NCBI GenBank assembly: GCA_963722935.1
Contig: CAVROY010000003.1
Span: forward strand, 434,001 to 498,000
Length of the DNA stretch: 64,000 nt
DNA from: Bog-105 sp963722935
Lineage (GTDB): Bacteria > Acidobacteriota > Terriglobia > Bryobacterales > Bryobacteraceae
Direction of reading: 5' to 3'
Position 1 is the first letter of the stretch, and each line of letters starts with the position of its first letter. Shown in pieces: positions 6,869 to 14,688 of this stretch. The notes beneath the pieces are model-generated. The model searched no databases and was not told the origin of the DNA. It saw only the letters and a list, made by a program, of their open reading frames with translations. The position numbers were made by a program, and so were the translations under genes.

Positions 6869-8284
6869 ATGACCCCTGAAGAATTTCGCAAAGCCGGACA
6901 TCAGTTAGTCGATTGGATTGCGGACTACCGCAGCCGCATCGCCGAGCTGCCTGTCATGGCCCGCACCGCTCCAGGTGAAATTAAAGCTCGGCTTCCGGCA
7001 AATCCTCCAACCGGCCCGCAACCATTTGCCGAGATTCTCGAAGATCTCGAAAACATCGTCGTGCCCGGACTATCGCACTGGCAGCACCCGAGCTTCTTCG
7101 GATATTTCCCCTCGAACGGCTCGCTCGCGAGCGTTCTGGGCGACTTCGCCAGCACCGGCCTCGGTGTCCTGGGGCTTTCCTGGCAGGCGAGCCCGGCTCT
7201 CACCGAAGTCGAAGAGGTGGTTGCGGATTGGATGCGTCAGATGACCGGTCTTTCCGATTCCTGGAGCGGCGTCATTCAAGATACGGCATCCACCTGCACT
7301 CTGGTCGCTCTGATGTGCGCCCGCGAGAAAACCACCGGGTTCAGCCTCGATCGCGGAGGATTGCAGGCGGAAAAGCAGCCGCTTGTGGTGTATACGTCCT
7401 CGCACAGCCACAGCTCAGTGGATAAAGCCGCGCTGCTCGCCGGATTCGGCCGTAATAACGTGCGGGTGGTTGAGCATGATGCCAGTTTCGGGATGCAGCC
7501 CGCTGCATTGGAACAGGCGATCCGTCGGGATCTCGCGGCGGATCTCAAGCCTTGTGCCATCGTGGCCACCACAGGCACCACGGCATCGACTGCACTCGAT
7601 CCGATTGAAGCAATCGCACGAACCGCAAAACAACACGGCATCTGGCTGCACGTGGATGCGGCGATGGCGGGTTCGGCCATGATTCTTCCCGAATGCCGCT
7701 GGATGTGGCAAGGCGTCGAGTTCGCGGACTCCCTCGTTTTAAATCCGCATAAATGGTTGGGGGTCGCGTTCGATTGCTCGCTCTTTTATGTCCGCGATTC
7801 CCAGCATCTGATTCGGGTCATGTCGACGAACCCCAGCTATCTTCGCACCGCGGCCGATGCGGAGGTAAAGAACCTTCGCGATTGGGGTCTTCCGCTCGGG
7901 CGGCGCTTTCGTGCCCTCAAATTGTGGTTCCTGATACGTGAGCAGGGTGTGGCCGCTCTGCAGAATCGGCTGCGGCGCGACTTAGCCAACGCGCAATGGC
8001 TCAAGGAGCAAGTGTCGAACACTCGAGACTGGAGCGTTCTGGCGCCGGTTCCGCTGCAAACCGTCTGCATGCGACACCAGCCGGCGGGATTGGAAGCCGA
8101 AGCGCTCGATCGGCATACACTCGCTTGGGTGGAACGCATCAACCGCTCAGGCCGTACGTATTTGACACCGGCCATTCTGGATGGCCGCTGGATGGTCCGC
8201 GTTTCGATCGGCGCGATTCCCACCGAGAGGCCGCACGTTGAGGCTCTGTGGCAATTGATGCGCCAGGAAGCAGAACGCCCCTAA
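6869..8284 (+). CDS. Pyridoxal-phosphate-dependent decarboxylase (aromatic-L-amino-acid decarboxylase family)
   Basis: A group II decarboxylase of 471 residues. Family members decarboxylate aromatic amino acids such as tryptophan, tyrosine or DOPA to the amine. The PLP lysine is Lys295 in NPHKWLG; HVDAAMAG (from His261) supplies the cofactor-binding Asp; HPSFFGYFPSNGS near residue 73 is the substrate-pocket segment. Length and order match the cytoplasmic family. The substrate cannot be told from the sequence. It stands between a broken zinc-ribbon gene and an AAA protein, with no obvious pathway partner. Confidence 0.93.
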   Translation: MTPEEFRKAGHQLVDWIADYRSRIAELPVMARTAPGEIKARLPANPPTGPQPFAEILEDLENIVVPGLSHWQHPSFFGYFPSNGSLASVLGDFASTGLGVLGLSWQASPALTEVEEVVADWMRQMTGLSDSWSGVIQDTASTCTLVALMCAREKTTGFSLDRGGLQAEKQPLVVYTSSHSHSSVDKAALLAGFGRNNVRVVEHDASFGMQPAALEQAIRRDLAADLKPCAIVATTGTTASTALDPIEAIARTAKQHGIWLHVDAAMAGSAMILPECRWMWQGVEFADSLVLNPHKWLGVAFDCSLFYVRDSQHLIRVMSTNPSYLRTAADAEVKNLRDWGLPLGRRFRALKLWFLIREQGVAALQNRLRRDLANAQWLKEQVSNTRDWSVLAPVPLQTVCMRHQPAGLEAEALDRHTLAWVERINRSGRTYLTPAILDGRWMVRVSIGAIPTERPHVEALWQLMRQEAERP

Positions 8285-8475
8285 ACCTTCACCGCAACTC
8301 GATCACATCACCCGCCCAAATATTTGGCGGCCCCAATTCGGTGCCGTATGTCTCTCAATCTGAATAGTTTGCGTTTGCCTCTTCCACTCCGGAAGCAAAC
8401 CGGCCACACCTTCAGCGCCATTGGTACTGCGTTCGACGACTGTACATTCGTGAACGAGTCGAGGATTGGAGGCGG

Positions 8476-9507
8476 ATGCGATCTCAAAATTTATCAGGAC
8501 GGACCAGGCGTCCCATCCTGCCGGAAGATCCGGATGGATTAGCTGCCCAGCTAAACCGTCTGCTTGTTGGCCAGCCCGAGGCCATTGAGACGATCATTCC
8601 GTATATTCAAATGCAGCAGGCGGGGCTTGCTCCGGAAGGACGTCCCATGGGCGTTATTTTGCTTCTGGGACCTACGGGCACTGGCAAAACGCGCACCGTG
8701 GAAGCGCTCGCCGAGGTGCTGCATGGAAGCGGCAAAAACCTGTTGAAGGTTGATTGCGGCGAATTTCAGATGGAGCACGAAGTCGCCAAGCTGATCGGCG
8801 CGCCTCCCGGATACTTGGGCCATCGCGAAACGCAGCCGATGCTGACGCAAGCCAAATTGAACGGCGCCGCCTCCGAGAGGAGCGACATCTCGCTTGTGTT
8901 GTTCGATGAAATCGAAAAAGCCGCACCCTCTATGACGCGGCTGCTGCTCGGCATTTTAGATAAAGCGACCCTGCGGCTCGGCGACAACGCAACCGTGAAT
9001 TTCGAGAAGACCCTGATTTTTCTGACGAGCAATCTGGGCGCCAGGGCCATTCAGCGCGCAAACAAACCCGACTTTGGCTTTGAAGCGATGTTGCCGCTCC
9101 CTTCCGGGGACGACGGGGCCAAAATTCAGAGCATCGGCATGACCGCTGTGCGCCGGAAGTTCTCGCCTGAATTCGTCAACCGCATCGATTCTGTCATCAC
9201 TTATAGACCTCTCAATCGAGAAGCCTGCGAAGTCATTCTCGATCAGCTTTTTACCAACTTTGCACGCCTCATTCACAATCGGTTAGGCATCCGAGCCTTC
9301 CGTTTACACTGCACCGCGGCCGGCAGAGCTCAACTGCTCGACGCCGGAACCAGCGTAGAATTTGGCGCCCGTGAGTTGAAGCGTACGGTTCAGCGCAATT
9401 TCATTCAACCTGTCGCCGCGCTCGTCGCAAGGGGTCAAGTGCCGCCGGGGTGCACCGTCATCCTGGATGCAAAAGGCGGCGAGTTCAGCGTCCTGCTTCG
9501 AAGCTGA
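8476..9507 (+). CDS. Single-module Clp-type AAA+ ATPase (ClpB/ClpA D2-like)
   Basis: A 343-residue AAA+ protein corresponding to just the second ATPase module of ClpA/ClpB. Walker A is GPTGTGKT (65-72) and Walker B VLFDEIE (141-147). The pore-loop-like GAPPGYLGH lies near 108-116, sensor-1 region TLIFLTSNLGA near 175, and a C-terminal small domain ends in VEFGARELKRTVQRN. The Clp N-domain, the first ATPase module and the ClpB middle coil are absent. GGAGGCGG stands directly before the ATG. It may be an unfoldase or remodelling factor; no ClpP-binding loop is evident. It is convergent with the JAB-like gene, the two ends abutting at 9507/9508. Confidence 0.85.
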   Translation: MRSQNLSGRTRRPILPEDPDGLAAQLNRLLVGQPEAIETIIPYIQMQQAGLAPEGRPMGVILLLGPTGTGKTRTVEALAEVLHGSGKNLLKVDCGEFQMEHEVAKLIGAPPGYLGHRETQPMLTQAKLNGAASERSDISLVLFDEIEKAAPSMTRLLLGILDKATLRLGDNATVNFEKTLIFLTSNLGARAIQRANKPDFGFEAMLPLPSGDDGAKIQSIGMTAVRRKFSPEFVNRIDSVITYRPLNREACEVILDQLFTNFARLIHNRLGIRAFRLHCTAAGRAQLLDAGTSVEFGARELKRTVQRNFIQPVAALVARGQVPPGCTVILDAKGGEFSVLLRS

Positions 9508-10501
9508 TCACCTTTGTCCCCAGGTTGCCGATTGGCTGAACGGAGCTGCACCCGGCTTGTCGATGGTAATCGTCACCTCCACGGCTGGGGTGCGTCTGGT
9601 GTATTCGACCGCTCCCAGTCTGAGCTCGTCTAAGCCGAGCTTGACTTCGCGGCGGCTTGTGCCGTCGGTGATCGCCAGCATCGCACCCGCTGCTCCGTCA
9701 AGCTCCCGTGCGCCGTGATTCCACGAAATACGCAATAGATGATCGTTGCCCGAGACCGCCAGGTTCAATTGATTCCCTGAATGAATCCACTGAGCCAGCG
9801 TTCCCTGTTTTGTGAACGACCACATCAGAAGGCAGGCGCCCGCTCCTATCAGCAGCAGCAGCGTTATCAGCGCAAACAGCCGCCATCTTTGCCGCCGTTG
9901 TCCTGCAGGCTCGAGCCCCGCGGCGGCAGCATCGGCCTGAACTTCGGGTAATGCCCGAAACTCCGCTTCATCGAACCGGAATTCCCGCACTGCCGGCTCA
10001 TCCGGAAGCTGGCCGCTACTCGCGACGAAGAAAGCGGCTGCGTAAGGCGCGCGCGCTTGGACCAGCAGCGCTGTAAAGAATCCCTGCCTGAATTCCGTCG
10101 CCAGTAGTCCCCGGTCGGCTAGTGACGGCCGCGGCGGCCCAGGCTGTAATTGGCTGCGAAACAGCCCTACCGCCGCCCGCCCCGATCCGCGGATGCCCCA
10201 TCGAGTTTCGGCGAAACGCGCTTCGAGTTCGGCGTCCGACAAGTAAGGTCCGCTCGCGTTCCCATCCCGAGCGATCATTTCCACGTCTTCGACGCGTAGC
10301 GTCGGCATGTAAGCGTCCGGCATCGAGCCTACCAGTACCCCGCCAATTTCGGTTCCTTGTTTCTCCGCGGCTGCCAGCGCTTTAGAGATCTTCCGAAACT
10401 AAATCCAACCTCAACTCAATCGCATACGGCGAGCGATCGGGACTCCACCGTATATACAACGGTGCATCGTCCAAAACGTCCGATTCGATAGGCTTCTTCA
10501 C
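9508..10501 (-). pseudogene. Degenerate JAB/Mov34-like membrane protein, interrupted by one +1 frameshift
   Basis: The upstream frame starts at GTG 10501 (AGAGGA seven bases before it) and reads VKKPIESDVLDDAPLYIRWS, ending at a TAA at 10382-10384. Skipping one base there continues as KALAAAEKQGTEIGGVLVGS and the 271-residue frame that begins at 10323. The core resembles a JAB/Mov34 fold (EIGGVLVGS, then VGLFRSQ and LADRGLLATEF). However, the metal-binding HxH is replaced by RSQ, so isopeptidase activity is unlikely. A transmembrane helix follows at residues 149-170 of the downstream piece, then a C-terminal domain of about 100 residues. It may be real decay, a sequence error, or recoding (see findings). 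It is divergent from rsmI. Confidence 0.6.
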
Positions 10502-10548
10502 TGCTTCATCCTCTAAGCTACAGGGTCGGGCGATAAACTGCATACTGT

Positions 10549-11406
10549 TTGGCCGCCACGCTGTACCTGATCGCGACGCCGATTGGCAATCTCGAAGACA
10601 TCACTTTGCGGGCATTGCGCGTGCTGCGGGAAGAAGTGGCGATTGTTGCCTGCGAAGATACCCGCCAGACTCGCAAGCTGCTCGATCGTTACGAGATCCG
10701 AAAACGCCTGCTGAGCTGTCACGAACACAACGAAGCAGCTCGAACGGCTGAAATTGTCGAGGCGCTCGAGCGCGGCGAATCCGTCGCGCTGGTAAGCGAT
10801 GCCGGCACGCCGCTCGTCTCCGATCCCGGATACCGATTGGTTTCGGCTGCCATTCAAAAGGGCATACCGGTTGTGCCGCTACCCGGCGCATCGGCTGTGC
10901 TGTCCGCTTTGGCCGCTTCGGGCTTTCCTGCCGAAACGTTCAAATTCGTCGGATTTTTGCCGTCCAAAACCGCTGCGCGGCGTCAGATGCTGGAGCAACT
11001 CGTGCGGGAGCCGCCAACTATCGTGGCTTACGAAAGCCCGCACCGCATTTTAGGCAGTTTGAGCGACATGGCGGAACTGTTGGGAGATCGGCCCATCGTG
11101 CTTGCCCGCGAGCTCACCAAAATTCACGAGGAGTTTCTGCGCGGCACGGCGCAAGAAATCCTAAACACGTTGGGCGCGCGTCCGTCCGTGCGCGGCGAGA
11201 TGACCCTAGTGATTGGGCCATGCGAAGAAAAAAAGGCGGATATTGGCGACCCGGTTCAGGAAATCGCGCGCCTGGAGTCCGAGGCCGGTCTGGACAGGAT
11301 GGAGGCCATCAAAGCCGTCGCGAAACGGATGGGATTGCCGAAACGAGAGCTTTACCGCCGGGCTGCGGGGCAGGGCAACAATCCGCCGGGCACACGTCGT
11401 GATTAG
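10549..11406 (+). CDS. rsmI: 16S rRNA (cytidine-1402-2'-O)-methyltransferase
   Basis: RsmI 2'-O-methylates C1402 in the decoding centre of 16S rRNA using S-adenosylmethionine. The 285-residue protein opens LYLIATPIGNLEDITLRAL, the hallmark tetrapyrrole-methylase-fold start. It contains ACEDTRQTRKLLDRY, VSDAGTPLVSDPGYRLV and VPLPGASAVLSALAASGFP in the family order, then the C-terminal RsmI HTH-like segment near LPKRELYRR. The start is TTG. The 3' end overlaps the convergent hemH by 98 bases; the last 10 residues (GNNPPGTRRD) are probably a non-conserved tail. Confidence 0.95.
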   Translation: MAATLYLIATPIGNLEDITLRALRVLREEVAIVACEDTRQTRKLLDRYEIRKRLLSCHEHNEAARTAEIVEALERGESVALVSDAGTPLVSDPGYRLVSAAIQKGIPVVPLPGASAVLSALAASGFPAETFKFVGFLPSKTAARRQMLEQLVREPPTIVAYESPHRILGSLSDMAELLGDRPIVLARELTKIHEEFLRGTAQEILNTLGARPSVRGEMTLVIGPCEEKKADIGDPVQEIARLESEAGLDRMEAIKAVAKRMGLPKRELYRRAAGQGNNPPGTRRD

Positions 11407-12361
11407 CGCCAAACGAACCCACGGCCAGTTTGGGTTCGTTTGGCAAAAAGCGCTCCTCGATCAATTGACGGATCATCCGGACGAACGCCGGGTGGGTGCC
11501 GACGGTTGCCGCCCGAACGAATTGCATCCCGAGATCGCGAGCCAAGTTCTTAGCTTCGGTGTCGAGATCGTAGAGAACTTCGAGGTGATCCGAAACGAAG
11601 CCAAGCGGCGCAACCAGAACATTCTTAACGTTTTGTGCTTCAAGCGCTCGCAAATGGTCGAGAATGTCCGGTCCCAGCCATGGCTGAGAAGGCGGACCGC
11701 TCCGGCTCTGAAAGACGAGGTCCCAGTCGGTGAAGCCCGCCGCTTCGGCCACTAAACGCGATGTTTCGCGGAGCTGTTTTTCGTACTCGCTCGTCTCCGC
11801 CATCGAGCACGGGATACTGTGAGCGGAAATTACCAAACGAACTCCCCGATTGGGTTCGTTTGGTAAAAAGCGACGCAGCGCTTCGCGGACTCGGTCTGTT
11901 GAAGCCTCGATGAACCCCGGATGATTGTAGAAGACACGCAGCTTGTCTATTCGTGGTGCACCTTCGCCGATTTCGGCCTGCGCGGCCGCGATGTTCTCCC
12001 TGTACTGGCGGCAGCTCGAATACGAACTGTAGGCCGAGGTCACAAACGCGATCGCGTGCCGGCGCCCGTCCGTCCTCATCTGGCGTAACGCGTCTGACAG
12101 ATATGGGTGCCAGTTCCGATTGCCCCAATAAATGGGAAGCTCCAAACCATGGGGGGTGAGTTCGTTTCGTAAGGCGGAGATTAGCTCGCGGCATTGATCG
12201 TTAATTGGACTCTTGCCGCCAAAATGATCGTAGTGCGTGGCGACTTCAAGAAGCCGTTGGCGCGGCACGTTCCGTCCCCGCGTGACGTTTTCGAGGAAGG
12301 GCAGCACATCGTCGGGCTTTTCCGGGCCGCCGAACGACACGATCAAAACCGAATCGTACAT
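11309..12361 (-). CDS. hemH: Ferrochelatase
   Basis: Inserts ferrous iron into a porphyrin, the last or near-last step of heme synthesis. The 350-residue protein starts MYDSVLIVSFGGPEKPDDV, has the core VISAHSIPCSM (active-site His) and VFQSRSGPPSQPWLGPDI, and ends with the cysteine-rich tail CPADCCPAP, typical of ferrochelatases with a C-terminal iron-sulfur or metal-site signature. That tail lies inside the 98-base overlap with rsmI, so the overlap looks real and not an annotation artefact. Two palindromic repeats lie within the gene, each encoding an RFLPNEP peptide. It is two bases downstream of pyk and is probably co-transcribed with it. Confidence 0.94.
   Translation of the reverse strand: MYDSVLIVSFGGPEKPDDVLPFLENVTRGRNVPRQRLLEVATHYDHFGGKSPINDQCRELISALRNELTPHGLELPIYWGNRNWHPYLSDALRQMRTDGRRHAIAFVTSAYSSYSSCRQYRENIAAAQAEIGEGAPRIDKLRVFYNHPGFIEASTDRVREALRRFLPNEPNRGVRLVISAHSIPCSMAETSEYEKQLRETSRLVAEAAGFTDWDLVFQSRSGPPSQPWLGPDILDHLRALEAQNVKNVLVAPLGFVSDHLEVLYDLDTEAKNLARDLGMQFVRAATVGTHPAFVRMIRQLIEERFLPNEPKLAVGSFGANHDVCPADCCPAPQPGGKALVSAIPSVSRRL
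11408..11444. repeat. Palindromic element, copy 1 (in the 3' part of hemH)
   Basis: GCCAAACGAACCCA and its exact reverse complement TGGGTTCGTTTGGC are separated by nine bases. It begins two bases after the rsmI stop and encodes part of FLPNEPKLAV in hemH on the other strand. The right arm plus AAAAAGCG recurs at 11850-11872. It is not a standard terminator: the run after the hairpin on the rsmI strand is A, not T. Confidence 0.7.
11831..11865. repeat. Palindromic element, copy 2 (inside hemH)
   Basis: TACCAAACGAAC and its exact reverse complement GTTCGTTTGGTA are separated by 11 bases. It shares the right-arm block TGGGTTCGTTTGG, one variable base, then AAAAAGCG with copy 1, 420 bases away. 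In hemH it encodes RRFLPNEPNRG, just before the active-site AHSIP segment. Confidence 0.7.
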
Positions 12362-12363
12362 CG

Positions 12364-13788
12364 CTAGGTCGACAATCCAGTGATACGGTGCAGCTTCAGC
12401 ATGTTGGTCGAGCCGCGCAAGCCGACGGGCTGGCCTGCCACGAAGACGATGTTGTCTCCGCGTTTGGCGCGCCCGGTCTCGACCAGAACCCGCTCCATCT
12501 CATGGAGCATGCGATCGGTGGAATCCATCGCTGGCGAAACAATCGCGTTCACGCCGTAGACGATCGAGAGCTGCCGCGCCACTTCTTCGCTCGACGTGAA
12601 CGCGTAGACCGGCACCGGAGGCCGATATCGGGCGAGCAGGCGGGCCGACCCTCCGGTGGTGGTGCCAACGGCCAGAGCGACTACGCCTGCGCAGCGGGCC
12701 GCATGATACGCAGCATCCGCGATGATTTCAGGGATCGACTGCTCTTCAAGCAGCCACACGTCGGGATACCCTTTGGTCTGGATAGCGTTCTCGGTTTCGC
12801 ACGCAATGCGCGCCATTACTTTGACCGACTCGACCGGATACTTGCCCGCCGACGTTTCGGCCGAGAGCATGACCGCGCTCGTCCCGTCATAGATGGCATT
12901 GGCGACATCACTTACTTCGGCGCGCGTCGGCATGGGATGCTCGATCATCGATTCGAGCATCTGGGTTGCCGTGATCACAAACTTGCTTCCCTTTCTTGCG
13001 TGCTCGATGATGGCCTTCTGAATGGCCGGAACCTTTTCAGGTGGCATCTCGACCCCCAGATCACCGCGCGCCACCATAACGCCGTCGCATTCCTGCAGGA
13101 TGGAATCCAGATTTTGCCAACCCTCCGGCTTCTCGATTTTGGCGATGATCGGCTGCTTGGCTTCCTGCTCCTCGAGCAGATGACGCAAACGCAGCACATC
13201 GCGAGCGTTCCGGACGAAGGACAATGCAAAGAAATCGACGCCCTGCTGAATGCCGAAGTGGGCATCTGACACATCTTTTTTCGAGAGCGACGGCGTGCTC
13301 ACGTGGACGCCCGGAAGATTGATGCCCTTGCGGTCACTGATGGGCCCGCCATTGACGACACTGCAAAGCACTGCCATTCCATCGGTGCCGATCACCCGCA
13401 ACTGGACGGAACCGTCGGCGAGTAGCACGGGATCCCCCGGCTTCACATCGCGGGCAAACTCCGCGTAATTCGTAGAGGCTATCTGGTCCGTTCCCTCAAC
13501 CGGCTGAGTGGTAATGGTGAACGTCGCGCCATCCTGCAGGAAAACGGGTCCATTTCGGAAAGTACCGAGGCGAATCTTCGGTCCCTGCAAATCGAGTAGG
13601 ATGCCGGGCGATGTTTTGTACTCGGCGGAGAGTTCCCGAACGGCTTGTATGCGCCGGCCGAGATCTTCCTGCGTGCCGTGGGAAGCATTGAGCCGGAAGA
13701 CGTCTACTCCGGCTTCGAACAACTTCTTCAAAATATCGCCGGAATCGGTAGACGGTCCGAGAGTAGCAACGATTTTTGTAGCTCGCAT
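12364..13788 (-). CDS. pyk: Pyruvate kinase
   Basis: Transfers phosphate from phosphoenolpyruvate to ADP, the last step of glycolysis. The 474-residue protein begins MRATKIVATLGPSTDSGDIL. It carries the substrate lysine motif IIAKIEKPEGWQN, the metal-site motif GVMVARGDLGVEMP, the signature TATQMLESMIEHPMPTRAEV, and a complete C-terminal allosteric domain ending GSTNMLKLHRI. Nothing is missing. It is divergent from uppP and is followed two bases later by hemH. Confidence 0.97.
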   Translation of the reverse strand: MRATKIVATLGPSTDSGDILKKLFEAGVDVFRLNASHGTQEDLGRRIQAVRELSAEYKTSPGILLDLQGPKIRLGTFRNGPVFLQDGATFTITTQPVEGTDQIASTNYAEFARDVKPGDPVLLADGSVQLRVIGTDGMAVLCSVVNGGPISDRKGINLPGVHVSTPSLSKKDVSDAHFGIQQGVDFFALSFVRNARDVLRLRHLLEEQEAKQPIIAKIEKPEGWQNLDSILQECDGVMVARGDLGVEMPPEKVPAIQKAIIEHARKGSKFVITATQMLESMIEHPMPTRAEVSDVANAIYDGTSAVMLSAETSAGKYPVESVKVMARIACETENAIQTKGYPDVWLLEEQSIPEIIADAAYHAARCAGVVALAVGTTTGGSARLLARYRPPVPVYAFTSSEEVARQLSIVYGVNAIVSPAMDSTDRMLHEMERVLVETGRAKRGDNIVFVAGQPVGLRGSTNMLKLHRITGLST

Positions 13789-13860
13789 GAAAAGGACAAA
13801 ACGAACCGATACGCTACGATAGCGGAGACTTCAGCGGGGAAGCAAACACTTACATTTATT

Positions 13861-14688
13861 ATGCCGCTTTATCAAGCAATCGTCCTGGCCATCGTGCAGG
13901 GACTTACTGAATTCTTTCCGGTATCGAGCAGCGCGCATTTGATCGTCATTCCGGAATTTCTGCATTGGACTGACGGCGGCCTGGTTTTCGACGTTGCGCT
14001 CCACGTTGGCACCCTGGCCGCGGTAATTATCTATTTCTTCAAAGATTGGGTGCAAGTGATTGCCAACGGCTTGGGATTTCCATATCGGGGCCCTCATCCC
14101 GATGAAAACAACCGCTCGCTGCTTTGGTATCTGGTAATCGGAACGATTCCCGGAGCAATCGCCGGTTGGAAGTTAGATCAATATGCGGAGCACGCATGGC
14201 GCAGTCCTTACATCATCGCTACCGCTGCCATTCTGGTCGCCATCTACATGGCGGTCGCAGACCGCAGGGGTGAAGAGCGGCAGGGGCTGGATCAAATGAC
14301 TTGGCTCGATGCCCTGATCGTGGGAATTTCGCAGGCATTCGCGATTATTCCGGGAGTCTCGCGAAGCGGCAGCACCATCGCCACAGCCCGGTTCTTTCAT
14401 TTGAGCCGGGAGGCTGCAGCACGGTTTTCGTTTCTCTTATCGACTCCACTTATTGCCGGCGCAGCGGCCAAGAAGTTCTACGACATTCACAAGCAAGGCG
14501 GATTGCCGCCGGATATGAGGTTGCCTTACGCGGCCGGAATTCTTGTGAGTGGGGTGGTGGGACTCGTGGTGATCGCGTTCTTTCTCCGATACGTGCGGCG
14601 GAACAGTTTGGCGGTGTTTATCTGGTACCGCATTATTTTTGGCATAATAGTGGTCGCTCTGGCAGTTTTCTTCCGCACCGGCGGATGA
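13861..14688 (+). CDS. uppP: Undecaprenyl-diphosphatase (UppP/BacA family)
   Basis: A membrane phosphatase that recycles undecaprenyl pyrophosphate for peptidoglycan and O-antigen synthesis and can confer bacitracin tolerance. Taking ATG 13861 gives 275 residues starting MPLYQAIVLAIVQGLTEFFP. The frame is open further upstream, but that part is antisense to the pyk start. The two family motifs are present: EFFPVSSSAHL and PGVSRSGSTI. About eight hydrophobic segments are visible. Its stop overlaps the ftsK start as ATGA, so the two are probably translated together. Confidence 0.94.
   Translation: MPLYQAIVLAIVQGLTEFFPVSSSAHLIVIPEFLHWTDGGLVFDVALHVGTLAAVIIYFFKDWVQVIANGLGFPYRGPHPDENNRSLLWYLVIGTIPGAIAGWKLDQYAEHAWRSPYIIATAAILVAIYMAVADRRGEERQGLDQMTWLDALIVGISQAFAIIPGVSRSGSTIATARFFHLSREAAARFSFLLSTPLIAGAAAKKFYDIHKQGGLPPDMRLPYAAGILVSGVVGLVVIAFFLRYVRRNSLAVFIWYRIIFGIIVVALAVFFRTGG

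Noticed and set aside
8324..8542. 72-codon ORF before the AAA+ gene
   Set aside because: No family-like sequence, and it overlaps the AAA+ gene by 67 bases in another frame; the AAA+ start has a good ribosome site.
11408..11444. Rho-independent terminator after rsmI
   Set aside because: On the rsmI strand the hairpin is followed by A residues, not T, and the element lies inside hemH and is repeated 420 bases away.
13645..13860. 5' extension of uppP
   Set aside because: It lies antisense to the start of pyk and lacks family sequence; MPLYQAIVLAIVQG at 13861 is the normal UppP start.
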